From Acanthochlamys bracteata (Eukaryota; Streptophyta; Magnoliopsida; Pandanales; Velloziaceae), in assembly GCA_019914995.1 (NCBI GenBank), contig CM034126.1:6887001-6951000 (forward strand): 64,000 bases of DNA, given 5' to 3'. The translations under genes were made by a program, and so were the position numbers. The notes under the pieces were generated by a model. The model saw nothing but the letters and a program-made list of their open reading frames with translations, did no database searches and was not told the origin of the DNA. Shown here in pieces: positions 34,020 through 47,149 of the stretch (position 1 is the stretch's first letter; each line of letters starts with the position of its first letter).

Positions 34020-37000
34020 CTCTTGGATAGTTGATAGTGGCGTTTCTCGCTATGTTACTAAATTTCCACAGTAATAGAAACAGCGGAGAGCTGGACTAAT
34101 AATGCAGAAGAATTAATGTAAGTTTCATGATTTGTTTCTTTCGGTACTGAGCTCCCAGGTTTAGCTAAGACCTGAATAATCTTTCACTTCACTTTGCCGT
34201 AATGATTCCGACGGTATTACGATTTGAGATGGCATGGATTTATCAATCATCCACATTTCTATTTTTTAATCTTACTTTATAATTCTACACTTAATAGTAT
34301 TTTTAGTATGCTAAGTACGAAAAAGATTTTGATATCTTTCTCAATTATGTCTCACAAATAATATTTTTATTGAACTCTTTTCATATTCTTTTTTATGAAG
34401 GATTTTCATTTGTTGGCACAACTTCTTCACAGGTAGACAAAAAATGGCATTTATGAGTGGCCAATCACACCAACAGAATATTCACCATTACTTGCTCTAT
34501 CCAGTGTCAAGATAATTTCATCCGAGTGGCATTGTCGATTGTGTCCTTCTCTTCAAATCTTCAGGCTTATTTTATCTCATGGTCAGTTGCAATTATCTAT
34601 TCCTACATACATAATATTTATTTGTAAAAACTGTCATTGAAATAAAAGTCACAAATTAATTTTTTTAACACATTCACTCTTATTTTTTCTAAACCTTTTG
34701 AAATTATTTTTTCTAATATTTGAACATCACCAATTCTATTTCATGATGGTTTAACTATTATGTAATTTTTATTGATCACTTTACTGAGTATATATAGTTT
34801 ACCCACTCAAAATAAAATTTAATGTTCATGATAATTTTTTTTCACTTCAAAGATCTTTTTCTCTTATAAAATCATTATTTTTTACACTGATAATAGTGGA
34901 GAATATTAAAATCTTGAAATTTTTTTTTGTATGAATGGTATTTCTCATCTTACCAATCTTTTCACATACCCTAGAACGTGATAGCTATTCTAAACAACGG
35001 TACTACCATATTGTTGAAACTGATCTTTCTATTTTCTTTCTTATGTATTTTCCACTCACACATTGGTCTCATGCTTTTGCTACAACCGTTTATCTCATAA
35101 ATCATCTATTCATTCCAACACATAAATTCTTTCTCTTTTTGAAAAACTTAGTCATCCACCTAACTATTTCAAACTTCGTATATTTGATTGTTTATACTAT
35201 CATTGAATTCGTTCTTATTTTCTTCACAAATTTGCCCATCACTACAAATCATGTGTCTTTCTCAGCTTCTTTCTCACATAAAGTGTATATTTTTTCTTAC
35301 CATTTTCACCTCTAAAATTTATATGTCTCATCATGTTGAATTTATTGAATCGATTTTTTCTCCCTCTAATATAATCTGTTACATCCTAAATCCATCACTG
35401 TTAACATATAGATTTCCCACTTTCCTACTATTTTCACTATTTCAGTTTTTCTCTCTCTTTGGTGCCACTCACAATGCTATTTAACGTAGCACCACTATCG
35501 CGCGAGGACCTTTCCGACATTCCAAATTCATCTCCCACATTCTAACTACACTCTCTAGTCTTTTAGTAAACCCCACAATTCAGACAATAATAATTATCAT
35601 ATGCAAACAAGATCTAAGAACAACATCCAAAAGTTTATCTAAAAGCTCAATTTGACAGCTCAACTATTCGTCTCTGATGACTAAGAACCAACAACTACGT
35701 CTAAGCACTCAAAGATCTTAAATGATGTCGGGCTCATGTCCGAATAGTTTGATGATCGTGTTCGAAATGGCGTTTAAGAATTTGTTCCATTTGAATCCTC
35801 ACAAAATACTGTGGGATATAAGTGAATTTTTCGAACTAAACGACTGTATGATGACTTTATTGATAGGTAAAAAGAACGTTTGGTTATTAAAAGATTTCAT
35901 TAATGCCTCCGACACCTATAAAATCAACAACTATTCGATTTGTTCTAAATCTTGCTATCAATAGGTGGTAGTCAATTCGCCAGCTTGATATTAATAATTT
36001 CTTTTTTCAAGGACATCTATTACATGGCTCAACTTTCCGAATTCATTGATTCAGACTTTTCCATTCTTGTCTACAAACTTTGTAAAACTATTTATGATCT
36101 CAAAACAAACACCGTTAGCTTGATACCACAAGCTCAAAATCTTTTTTATTGACTAGCTTTGACAACCCTCATACGGATACCTAACTATTTATTTTTAATA
36201 CAAGTGGGCATCTTATTTACCTATTAGTCTATGTTGATGATCATTGTAAAATATAGCATAACTTTATCTGAAGATGTATACAGATAATTTGTGAAGCTTC
36301 TTGTCTAATGATTCGTATTAAATATTGTCATTTTTTCTTGGTTTGAGGTTATTCCACACAAATAGTATTTATTTCTCTTCCAACGACGGTATATTACCGA
36401 CCTTTTTATCTGAACTAAAATTATTGATGCCAACCTAATCATGACTCTCTTAGTCAACAATACAATATTGACACTTCATGCCGGCACAATTTTATTTGAT
36501 GCAACAAAATTTAAAACTGTAGTTGAAAGTCTTCAATATTTATCTCTTACATGACTAGATATAACATTTGCAGTTAACTAGCTCTCTTTGTTGATGCATT
36601 CGGCCAATAATTCAGCATTAGACAGCCGTAAAAAGTCTTTTTCGCTATTTATGTAGCATAACGAATTACGAATTATTTTTACATCGTGATTTACCTCTAT
36701 GCTTGCATGCCTTCTTAGATACTGATTAGACAGATAACAATAATGATTCCACCTACTAGTGCTTATATTGTGCACTTAGACTATATTTTATTCTCTTGGA
36801 GTTTAAAGAAATAACGAATTATTACTCGCTTTTTCACATAAACTGAATATCGTTATGTCGCCTCGAATGCTGTATAACTTAGTTGGATTAGCTCTTTTAT
36901 ATCTGAATTTAGTGTCCAACTTTTAACTACTTATATCATATATTGTGATAATATTGGTGCTACATATTTGTATTTCAACTCAATTTTTCATTTCAGACGG

Positions 37001-37185
37001 AAATATGTTACCATTGATTTTCACTTTATTAGAAACAAAGTTCAAAGTAGTACTCTGTGCGTGACTCATGTTTCATTAGAAGAACGACTTGCTTCCGCAC
37101 CCAGCAAATTACTACCTCAGATGTGCTTTTTTCTTATTCGACTCAAAATTAGAATCTCCGATCGGAGCTTCATTTTGCGGTAACA
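34020..37185 (+). pseudogene. Pol remnant of element 3
   Basis: Protease, integrase, reverse transcriptase and RNase H fragments follow the copia order, as listed for the whole element. The protease motif Asp-Ser-Gly and the reverse transcriptase Tyr-Val-Asp-Asp motif are still readable, but no domain is in one frame from end to end. Confidence 0.75.
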
Positions 37186-37215
37186 TGATAAAAACACTTG
37201 ATCTTTTTCTATATT

Positions 37216-37393
37216 TGGAGTGCGTAAATTGAAAATTTTGATGTGACTTTATTTTAAAAAGATTTATTTTGGTCTTGATTTTATGAAAATTTAATTTAAA
37301 AAAATTTAAGTTTAGAAAACATTATATATATATATATATATATATATGCTAGATATTAATAAAAAAATAAATTATTGAATATAATTCTCTACA
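37216..37393 (+). repeat. Element 3, right LTR (approximate ends)
   Basis: This matches the left LTR and contains an expanded AT microsatellite (about 37323-37349) that the left copy lacks. Confidence 0.6.
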
Positions 37394-37666
37394 GGTGGAT
37401 GGTTGGACCTGACAATGGGTGTTTGATCTTGTGGATAGCAGGCACGACTTGATCTCGGCGGTAGCTTCCTCCGCATTTGATTTGATCCGAAGCATTGCCA
37501 AGAATATGGAATAGATTATCTTTCTAGAGCATTGTGACATATATATCTTTCTAAAACATCACTATATTTGGGGGATTTGCAGGTTTATGGAGCTCAGGCA
37601 ATAATAATGGGACTTTCCAAACAAGCAATTGACTACGCCATCTCCGAAAGGATAGATGCGAGTTAA
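37394..37666 (+). pseudogene. Exon-like remnants of an unidentified gene
   Basis: Two coding-looking segments lie between two retrotransposons. The first (about 37413-37513) reads FDLVDSRHDLISAVASSAFD then LIRSIAKNME, with a stop just before and just after in that frame. The second (37583-37666) follows a clear acceptor (GGGGATTTGCAG|GTT) and reads VYGAQAIIMGLSK then QAIDYAISERIDAS and TAA, a typical last exon. GC content and amino-acid usage are protein-like, unlike neighbouring DNA. I do not recognise the protein. Upstream exons are missing or separated by element 3, so the gene is either truncated or has very large repeat-filled introns. Confidence 0.45.
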
Positions 37667-37748
37667 ATCTTTTTATTATTTTCTTTTCCTTTCTCCCTAA
37701 TGAGAAAGGATTAGATTATGGCCATCTATGTAAGATAAACATGATTAG

Positions 37749-38257
37749 TGTTAGAAATAACTAGTGTGTTCGGTTGTCGATAGACGCAGCGGAAATATAA
37801 ACACACTAAAGAATCTTGCGTAAGCAATATGAGAATTGAGAAAAGAGCAAAATAAACACAAAGACAAGAGAATTACGTGGGAAAAAACGAGAAGAACTCC
37901 ACGAGAAGGCAAACTAGCCTTCAAGGAAATCACTAACTCAAAGAAATTATAAACTCTTGTATTACACTTTAAGTGGAACTTCTATTTCTCACACTTGATG
38001 TTGTAAATTGTGTGATTGATACTTCAAACAAGTACTTCTTACCCATATATATAGTGTGCCAAAAAGACTCTTAAATTTCCAAACCTTCCCACTAATTGAG
38101 TCCTTTGACTTTTCATCTTCCATTAGACGCTTCAACTTTTTTAACCTTCCAACTTCATGGGTGGTGTTTTATCTTCCTTAATCCTTTAGTATTCCAACAT
38201 GAATTCATATTTAATTTGTTAACCACTAATTTACATAGTGCTTTACAATATCTAACA
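37749..38257 (-). repeat. Copia element 1, left LTR (3' LTR)
   Basis: 509 bp, TGTTAGAA...TCTAACA, preceded by the target duplication ATTAG. It is related to, but shorter than, the 573-bp LTRs of element 2 and the LTR at the right window edge. The first ~90 bp on the plus strand are almost identical between the families (GGTTGTCGATAGACGCAG). Confidence 0.96.
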
Positions 38258-38420
38258 AATCTCCCACTTAAACACTTTGTAAATTGCAATCCAATAATAA
38301 CAAGAAACCGATACGTAAGTGTCAAAATTCAATGACACTGAAAATAGATACGACTGAGAGGAGCAGGGCTAGCACGCATGCTAGCTGACTTCCTTTACCT
38401 TATACCGTTGTCTATCTTCC

Positions 38421-41400
38421 TTAGGTTCCATTGCTATCTTGAAGTGATTTCCTTTCGGCTTTTTTGTCACATCCAATGTTGTTCTCCATTGTGATTCCAT
38501 AAAGAGATCTATAAAATAAAAACTTGTCAAGGATTACCACCTTAGTTAAGGCATCCGCAGAGTTCCCTTTGGTAGGAATCTTGAGCATATCAATGCTCCT
38601 ATTGGAAACCACCTCCCGTACATAATGATACTGAATATCTATGTGTTTTGTTCTGGAATGAAGTGCTGGGTTGCTTAAAAAATGCAATGCACTTAGGCTA
38701 TCACAAAACAGAGATAAAGTCTCATGGCTTTGCCCAAGTTCTTCCAACAGTCTCTTCATCCAGACCCCTTCCTTGCATGCCTGTGCTGCTGCAATATACT
38801 CAGCTTCCGTTGTAGACAGAGCTACCACGGACTGCAGTTTAGAACACCAATTGACAGCACCACCTGCAAGAATAAACACATATCCGGAGGTAGATTTCCT
38901 CCTATCAAAATCACCTGTGTAGTCTGCATCAACAAACCCTTTGACAACAAAATCAGATCCTCTGTAACACAATACAGCATTTAAGATTTCTTTCACAGAC
39001 CGAAGGATCCTCTTTACCGCCTTCCAATGCTCAATGTCAGGACATGCCATGAATCTACTTACCACTCCCATTGCATGTGCAATGTCAGGCCGAGTGCAAA
39101 TCATGGCATACATTAGGCTTCCCACTGCTGATGCATATGGTATCCGAGACATCTCCATCCTCTCTTGCTCCTGGCTAGGGGATAAGAAAGATGATAATTT
39201 GAGACTAATAAAGAGTGGGGTAAATATCGGCTTACCACCATACATGTTGAACCGCTCTAATACTTTCCTCAGATAGCTAGCCTGAGACAGCCGAATCTCT
39301 CTATTGCCTCTATCTCGCCATATCTGCATCCTTAAAATTCTGTTTGCCGGCCCCAAGTCTTTAGTACGAATTCACTAGCCAGTTGAGTCTTCAATTGTTA
39401 GATATGATCCATGCTTGGACCTGCTACAAGCATATCATCCACATACAACAGCAAGATGACAAACTCACCTCCCTCAAATCTCTTGATGTACACACAAGAG
39501 TTTGAGACCAGCTTGTTGTATCCAAGGCTCCCGATACAAGAATCAAATCTCTTATACCAACACCGCGGTGCTTGTTTAAACCCATAAAGAGATTTGGCCA
39601 ACCGACAAACCAGATCCTCCCTGCCTTTAACGGCAAAGCCTTCTGGCTGGAACATATATATCTTCTCTTCGAGCTCTCCGTGCAAGAACGCTGTCTTCAC
39701 ATCGAGCTGTTCAAGATGGAGATTCGATGATGCACACAGTGCTAAGACCACACAAATAGTCGTTAAACGTACCACTAGAGAGAAGATTTCATCAAAGTCG
39801 ATCCCTTCCTTCTGTGCGTAGCCTTTCACCACAGCCGAGCACGATAACGTTCTACTTGATCATTGCTGCCTCGCTTGATCTTGTAAACCCATTTATTTCC
39901 AATAGCCTTACGGCCTTGGGGCAGAGGTACCAGCTCCCATGTCCTATTTTTATGAAGCGCTTCAAGCTCTTCCTGCATAGCTTCCATCCACAGAGACGTA
40001 TCTGAACTCTCCAACGTTTCTTTGAGAGAAGATGGCTCTCCTTTCTCTGTGAATAAGCAATATACAGATTGAGGTGACTCCATAAAATAGTCCTCATACC
40101 TCTCAGGTATTTTTTTCTTGCGAGTTGAACGCCTAAGGGACGCAGGCCTAAGAACTCCATCCTCTTCTATGTGCTCATCCGCTAGTATAGGCTCCAGATT
40201 AGGATCGTCTTTTTCATCATTCTCCTCCAGTACCGATGTGGTCATCACTGGGAGTGATGCCTCATTCTCCCTTGCATTATCACCATCAGTTACTCTTTGC
40301 AGCTGGTCCTCCGCAAAGATGACATCCCTACTGAAGATAATTTTATAGGCAGTGGGATCCCATAAACGATACCCCAAAACATCTTTAGCATATTTCAAGA
40401 ATAGGCATCTTCTGGATTTTGGATCTAATTTAGTTCTTTTCTGAGCATTATACATCACATACACCGGACAACCAAAAATATACAGACGAGAATAATCAAC
40501 AGTGGCACTAGTCCACAATTCTATTGGAATTTTCAAATCAATGACAGTAGAAGGAATACGATTCAACACATAGCAAGCAGTCTTGACTGCTTCTGCCCAA
40601 AAACTATGTGGCAGACCAGCCCCTTGTAGCATAGCACGTACCCGCTGAGCTAGTGTTCAATTGAATCGTTTAGCTACTCCATTCTGCTGAAGCGTGTAAA
40701 CCACCGTTAACTGCCTTTTTATTCCTTCTTGTGCCAAGAGAGTAACAAACTCCGCACTGTTGTATTCTCCAATATTGTCCGATCTAAGGCACTTGATCAT
40801 ACTGCTGGAATCAAGTTCCATCCGGGCTTTGAAGAACTTGAACACCTCAAACACTTCCGACTTCCTTCGGATTGGGAACACCCAACTTCTCCTGGAAAAA
40901 TCATCAATAAATAAAATAAAATATTTAGCACCACCAAGAGATAGTTGCGTGACTCCCACACATCCGAGTGAACCAAATCAAGTTTGTCTTTGGCTCTGAA
41001 AACTGAACTCCCAAACTTTGCCCGATGCTGCTTTCCGGTGACACATTCCTCGCAGAATGGTAACTTTACGTCGGATAATCCTGGCAGAAGCTTCCGATCA
41101 TTGAGGATCTTCAAACCACGTTCCGAGATATGCACTAATTTCAGGTGCCACACTCGCGTGATATCCTCAATGTTGCTTGATGCAACACAAACTTCTCCAT
41201 GCGTCAGTGTCACCCCACGCACCTTATATAAGTTTGAGTCAATCTTTTCAGCTTCCAAGATCTTCTGCCCGTTTTTAATGACCTCCATAATCCCGCTTCC
41301 AACACGAGTCTTGCAGCCTAGGTCATCCAGTTGTCCTAAAGACAATAAATTTTTTGTAAGACTAAGTACGTGACGTACCTTACTGATGATGCATATATTT

Positions 41401-42400
41401 CCATCATTTTCTCTAAGCTTGATGGAACCGACTCCAGCAACTTCAAGGACTTGTCTATTTCCCATCCGCACGGCACTTCCAGAAATAACTTTATAGTGAT
41501 GAAGCAAATCTCTTCTAGAAGTCATGTGCCAGGATGCTCCCAAGTCCAAGATCCAGTCTTCTGAGAGTTTGGACGCAACCACCGTCTCTCCCACTAAAGC
41601 CTCACCATCATCAGAGTTGTACGCCATACAAGCAAGGGACTTCGAGGGATCCGTACCTCCAACCTTATTTGTCATGGTCTTACATTCTCTTTTGAAATGT
41701 CCAAGCTTTCCACAAGCATAACACTTCACATGTCGCTTGTTTTTCTTCTGTCCATAGCCGTTATTGAATTTCCGTTTCTTACCCAAGCTATCTTGTGCAA
41801 TCAATAAGGCTTCAGTTTGGTGCCCACCAGGTACAATTTCTTGTTTGCGTTTGCGGCGACCTTCTTCCTCAAAAACAGCTGCTGCTACCTCATCATAAAC
41901 AAAAGAATTCATATCAGTCGTACTACTGAGATTGATCACTACCTGGTCATAGGAATCGGGAAGGCTTTGTAGAAGGATCAAGGCACGTTCATTGGTCTCT
42001 ATCTTCTTTCCCAACGTTGTCAATTGAGAAAGCAAAGCCTCCAATGAACTCAAGTGCCCTGAAGCAGAAGCTGAGTCCAACATGCGTAGAGAATACATCT
42101 TTCTCATTAAGAAAATGGCATGTTGCGGTGACTTTTTAGCATAAGTCTTTTCTAGGTTCTCCCATACCTCCTTTGCGGTCTTTTTTTCCAGTACACTCAG
42201 TAAGATATCATCGGCCAAGGTAAGATGAATGTGTGCCAAAGCATTTCGCTCAATCTTCTGCAATCTTTTCTCCGAAAGATCACTTGGCCGATTCTCAATG
42301 CTCCCAAACAGTTCTCCTTTGCAAGAACCGCCAATAGCCTTGCTCTCCACAATGTGTAGTTGCTCCCATTGAACTTCTCAATCTCGTACTTGCTAGCCAT
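38421..42400 (-). pseudogene. Broken gag-pol polyprotein gene of copia element 1
   Basis: The start ATG is at 42398-42400 (MASKYEIEKFNG). Domains in order: gag with a UBN2-type region (LEKTYAKKSPQHAIFLMRKM), zinc knuckle CYACGKLGHFKREC, protease with DLGASWHMT (Leu where Ser/Thr is usual in the Asp-Ser/Thr-Gly motif), GAG-pre-integrase with CEECVTGKQH, integrase (HSDVW and LRSDN-EY acidic residues), reverse transcriptase (LLYVDDMLVAG near 39430), and RNase H (FVDADYTGDFDRRKSTSGY, near 38930). Lesions: a gag frameshift at about 42310-42350, an integrase frameshift near 40960, TGA at 40657-40659 replacing an Arg codon (CGA to TGA), a frameshift near 39828 before the reverse transcriptase, TAA at 39398-39400, and a frameshift near 39365 before RNase H. 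It is not functional as written. Confidence 0.93.
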
Positions 42401-42429
42401 CGCAATAAACCTGTGGCTCTGATGCCACT
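42401..42429 (-). other. Primer-binding site of copia element 1
   Basis: Immediately inside the 5' LTR the minus strand reads AGTGGCATCAGAGCCACAGG. The core TGGCATCAGAGC differs by one base from the common plant copia site complementary to initiator methionine tRNA (TGGTATCAGAGC). Reverse transcription would be primed here. Confidence 0.85.
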
Positions 42430-42938
42430 TGTTAGAAAGAGCTAGTGTGTTCGGTTGTCGATAGACGCAGCGGAAATATAAACACACTAAAGAATCTTGC
42501 GTAAGCAATATGAGAATTGAGAAAAGAGCAAAACAAACACAAAGACAAGAGAATTACGTGAGAAAAAATAAGAAAAACTCTACGGGAAGGCAAACTAGCC
42601 TTCAAGAAAATCACTAACTCAAAAAAATTACAAACTCTTGTATTACACTTTAAGTGGAACTTCTATTTCTCACACTTGATGTTGTAAATGGTGTGATTGA
42701 TGCTTCAAATAAGTACTTCTTATCCATATATATAGTGTGCCAAAAAGACTCTTAAATTTCTAAACCTTCCTACTAATTGAATCCTTTGGCTTTCCATCTT
42801 TCATTAGATGCTTCAACTTCTTTAACCTTCCAACTTTATAGGTAGTGTTTTATCTTCCTTAATCCTTTAGTATTTCAATATGAATGCATATTTAATTTGT
42901 TAACCACTAATTTACATAGTGCTTTACAATATCTAACA
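42430..42938 (-). repeat. Copia element 1, right LTR (5' LTR)
   Basis: 509 bp, the same length as the left LTR, followed by ATTAG. In element orientation it holds the promoter; no TATA box can be chosen with confidence. Confidence 0.96.
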
Positions 42939-42943
42939 ATTAG

Positions 42944-45900
42944 AATGGCGAGCTAGTTGTTCTTGGAAGCTGGCATTATCATAAGTTGATTTTGTAAAAC
43001 ATTATTGTTCTTCCGTCTGTAAGTGTTCATTTTCATTTCAGTTTTTGAAGCTGCAGAAGTCTTATATAACTTTTTTTTTTAAAACTGATTAATACGTCTT
43101 TACGTATTCTTCTACAGATCACGTGAGAATGTTTTCTTGTTCATTTTTCATGTTTGGTGTTATGATAGCGTTGTTGAGGAACTTGCTTTGAATTTCGTCT
43201 TACTAATAAGCTATAATGTTGAGAATCGCCAAACCTTGGTTCCTACATTGCTTCAGTTGCTATATGCTTGAATACTTAGTTGATATATGCTTGAGAATAA
43301 TCGCCAAACCTTGGTTTCCTGAAACTACTCGAGCATATGCTGCTAGTTGTCTGTGCGATAGAAACATGTGATAAGCAACTTCTTATAAGCTATTATTATT
43401 GTCTAGCAATAAACATACGCGTTTAGGATATTTCATATTTGTTACAAATATTTATTTATTTTTCACTTTATTTTTCTAATCAAATAAGATTATTGTTTAC
43501 TCTTCACTGCTATTATTAATATATTCAAACAAGTTAAAGATTAAATGGTATTTGTACTCTCTATTATTTTCTTTTTTATTATCTTATTTTGTTTACTCGT
43601 ATTCGCTATTCTCGTATTCAAATGATTCCCTTTTGTTACCTAATCCTGTTTACATGGCTTGCTTCATCTTTTAGCATTAAACATGACGTTACCGTTGCTG
43701 CTTGGTGCTTCCAGGCGTTGAGAAATCATTCTGATGCTACAGTTTCAGCAAGGAATAATTTGTTCGTATGCCAAGATACTAAGCTTGAGTAGGAGGTTAA
43801 TGATGATTGTGTGTTGTTGCTCTCTGTTTTCAACCAGATTTTCTGTAATGGTTTCATGAAATTTACCAGCAAGTTCCTAGATGATTTTGATGTTATGATG
43901 ATGCCGCTACATGGTAGATTCATTTCCTGACAAATCCTTGAGATGTAAACTTCAATCAACATGTGAGATTGAATTGCTTTAGGATGTTCTCTGCACTCCT
44001 TTGTTCTTCAGTTTTTCAACTCTCCTACGATTTTCTTTTTCATGACAAATTTTTGCGTATCTTTGTCTTGATTTGATGCATAAATGTAGTATACATGTTG
44101 TCTGATGTGTCCACAAAATTTGGGATCAAGTAGCTTCAGAAAGCCTAATCAAAATCAATTGGGAAATTTGAATCGACTCGCTGAAAATCATTCTGATCAG
44201 CACCCTCTTTTATATTGCCTTTCAGTCACTTTCTCACTATATTCAACGATGTGTATAATTTGGACGCATTTGTTATGCATTTTCTTTCCTGTATGTTGGT
44301 GATAATGTACTGCAAATATAGTCTTGAAACTTCTGACTCGAATCGGGTGAATACACGCTCTAAGAACTTGATTAAAACGAACTTTCTGCATGGCATCGGT
44401 GTGAGATTTACTTTTGATACCTCTTAAAACTTAGATGATTTTTCTTTATGAATTCTTGCATGATTTTACTCTATTTTAATATTCTCTTCCTTGCACGTTA
44501 GTCTGGATCTGTTGAAAATATCTCGAAATCGTATTGCAAATAGCTGTGAAAACTAACTTGCAGAGTGTTCAACCTACCTTTACTATTCAGCAGAATAGCA
44601 GCAAAACAACCGACTCTTTTTCTATAAGCTTTTATTTTCTTCACTAAAATGACTTAGAAAAATCATTACACACAGTTAATACATCCGAATCATAAGCTAT
44701 AATTTATTAAACCTTCCTTATTATTAAAATCAGCTTGAAGTTTCAACATAATCTTTCCATCCAATTAAACAATCTACGATCTATGTTCTCTTGAAGATAC
44801 AACACTAAAGAGTCCACAAAAGCACGACGATATCCACAGAAACAGCTTGGTAATATGAAGAAAATGTTAGAACAGAAAAAGCCTATGACCACTAGATCTG
44901 AGGAAACGGTTAGCTTGAATCTGACAGCCGGACGGTTGCTGAATTGAACCTCTACGCAGATCTCTCCTATAATATCTCTGGATTAAATTTCACGATCTGC
45001 AGTATCCATATTACCATCCAACGGTTGAAACGAATGCAATGGCACTGAGTGTTGCAATACAACTTGGGCATTTTTCGGCCCGTAGGAAAATCTTCATGTT
45101 TCTCCTAATTGTTCTTGGACTCCTTTGATACACAATCTTCTCAAAATATTCTCTATGATCTTCTCTTGATTCTGCACGATCTGGATGACTTGGAAGTGAA
45201 TAGAACGGTTTTACCTATAATTTAAAGCTCAATTTTGATCATTTTGTGCTTATAGACAACCTTTTTTTTTTATAACTTTGTTATTGTTTTATCTTGTTTA
45301 TGAAGGATCTATCTTGTCTGCAAAGCTTATGCTTTTGCTAGTGACATCAGAGGAGTGAGCTGAGTTACATGCAAGCTATGGCAGGCCGCTGGAGGCCCCT
45401 TTGCAATGGGCATCAGTATTTCACTAGAGGGGGCCTTGTAAGGGTAGATGCTGGCTGCAGGGTGACAAGCCCCATATAGCCTTGGATGCAGAATTGGCAA
45501 TCCGTAATGAGGTGTCTTTGTAGTAGTCTCCCCTAATGATCACGCCTCTTGAGGGGATGCACCTGCATCAGTTGGCTAGCTAAAATTTGATCACTTTCCT
45601 GAGTGAATATAAAATCATTTTACAAGGATGCATAGGTTGGTAGTTGATGACAGTCATTGACCTAAAGAAAGACCAGGATGCAGATAGTGAACCACAATTA
45701 ATAAGTAGCTGGAAGTTTCTTGCTTGATGATCTTGGTAATTATTAGGATGGTGTAGTTTATAGTTTCTTGAATTAGTCTTTTCCTAGAGAAGACTTGATC
45801 AAGTCATATGATGTTTGTAATTGGGAAACCATTTACCTGTTTGGTTGCAGCTACAAAGAACACGGAACAAATAACAACCCTCTGTAAAGGTTTGGCAGAC

Positions 45901-47149
45901 TCAAAATTGGGAAAACAGAAGCTCCTGGAGAGGGCAGGAAGCTGACAAACTAGTCTTTAATCAAATAGTCCATGGAGGGCTGCTTTCATATAAAGCCATC
46001 CATTTACTGCAGTATGCAATTTAATCACCTTGTCTGGCTTTCTACTTGTGGCGCTATTCTAGTTTTAGACAGATTCAAGTAGGATCCAAGCAAGATCGAC
46101 CTGAATTCTAAATCAAAATGGGTGGAATCCATAATCAGGTCCATTCCTTGTAATATTGGATCCATAGGGGATTTGGTTTTGGTTTATAAAAATTTTACTT
46201 ATGGGAAATATATAATCAAGGGTAGTACTAAATGGATATAAAACTTCACTTGTTTAAGGAAATTTGTATTTAAACAAATTTATATTTAAACAAATAAAAC
46301 TTTTATATTGAATAATTTTTATAATTAAAAGATAAAATACAAAATATGTACATGAATACTCTTAAAGTATGAAATCCATAAGGATATGATATCTCATTCT
46401 AACTAATTTTTTCTTAGCCTTTTTAAGCTACTTTGATATTTTTAGTAGCTTTGAACTTTTGAGGGAAAAAAATAACAAAACTTTTCAAAATCTAAAGCAT
46501 CTCCATTGATGCTTTTTGAAGTTTTGGCTTCTAAATTAAATAGACTTTCTGCCCCTAATAAATATAGAAGTATTTTTTACTATTATTTCATTAACTTTGG
46601 AGACTTTCGATCATTTAATATTAAAAGAATCTTTACAGCTTTCATAACTGAATATATGCAAAAGATTTCTTGCGTTGTTTTGCTTCGTTTAGATGGTGCT
46701 TTTCTACTAATCCATTTTATTTCACATTTTAAATAATTTTTATAATATTGTATAAATTTATTTAAAAAATATAAATGATTTTATATTATAAAAATTTTAT
46801 TATTATTTAATTTTATTTTTCAAAAATATATAATTTGATTTCTAAAATAAAATAAAATATTTTTAATTTTAAAAAAAATTGATTACGTAAATACTTCATA
46901 ATATTTCCACCGTCACTTTTAGATAATCCACTCTCTAACTTTTTAGTTTCAACTCAAAAGAAGTCTTGCAGAACAAGGCCTCCATCATCATAATAGATAA
47001 ACTTGGGTGTCATTCCTTACAGAAAAAGTTTATTATCAATATATTGGTTCTTTTTTTTGTTCGTTCTGTTCCGCCATTCTACTATTTGCATCAAACAGAT
47101 AGGTGGGGGCTAGAATCATTAGCATGAATCATGTCGTACTTAAAATGCT
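42944..47149. other. Intergenic, a few exon-like scraps
   Basis: No intact gene. At 43670-43930 an acceptor-like CTTTTAG is followed by frames reading DVTVAAWCFQALRNHSDATV and, after an in-frame TAG, VNDDCVLLLSVFNQIFCNGF; this looks like a decayed coding exon of unknown family. At 45330-46000 GC content rises and CAGG/CCTG words are common, with a short inverted repeat (AGGCCCCT...AGGGGGCCT, 45394-45436), but no gene or RNA family is recognised. Otherwise AT-rich and featureless. Confidence 0.4.

Larger units (their letters stand above)
33485..37393 (+). mobile_element. Decayed RE1-like copia retrotransposon (element 3)
   Basis: Direct repeats of about 180 bp (33485-33664 and 37216-37393) start TGGAGTGC and end TCTCTAYA; I take them as LTRs. 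Between them, plus-strand fragments appear in copia order: protease (WIVDSGVSRYVT near 34024), GAG-pre-integrase (WHCRLCPSLQIFRLILSH near 34530), integrase core/C-terminal region (YYHIVETD, PLTHWSHAFATTVYLIN near 34995-35100), reverse transcriptase (KLCKTIYDLK near 36080, LLVYVDD near 36225), and RNase H (YCDNIGATY near 36945, FHFIRNKVQSSTLC near 37020). Stops and frameshifts are numerous. Strand and domain style resemble the RE1 lineage, unlike the two minus-strand elements. The target duplication is not clear. Confidence 0.8.
37749..42938 (-). mobile_element. Copia retrotransposon, near full length, mutated (element 1)
   Basis: The 5190-bp element has 509-bp LTRs at 37749-38257 and 42430-42938 and a perfect 5-bp target duplication ATTAG (37744-37748 and 42939-42943). 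It is transcribed from the minus strand. The primer-binding site TGGCATCAGAGCC (initiator tRNA-Met type) is just inside the right LTR, and the polypurine tract AAGTGGGAGATT is just inside the left LTR. By eye the LTRs differ at about 30 of 509 positions, mostly transitions. The gag-pol order is gag, protease, integrase, reverse transcriptase, RNase H, i.e. Ty1/copia. At least four frameshifts and two stops make it non-autonomous, although it could still be moved in trans. Confidence 0.97.

Noticed and set aside
35722-36152. Plus-strand frames of 66-80 codons as host genes
   Set aside because: They contain copia reverse-transcriptase relics (KLCKTIYDLK) and belong to the decayed element 3.
37323-37349. 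AT repeat (also 2828-2850) as a regulatory or CRISPR-like repeat
   Set aside because: Simple dinucleotide microsatellites with no spacers or associated genes.
45390-45440. Short inverted repeat AGGCCCCT...AGGGGGCCT as a microRNA precursor
   Set aside because: The stem is only about nine pairs with a 25-nt loop and does not match a plant microRNA I know.
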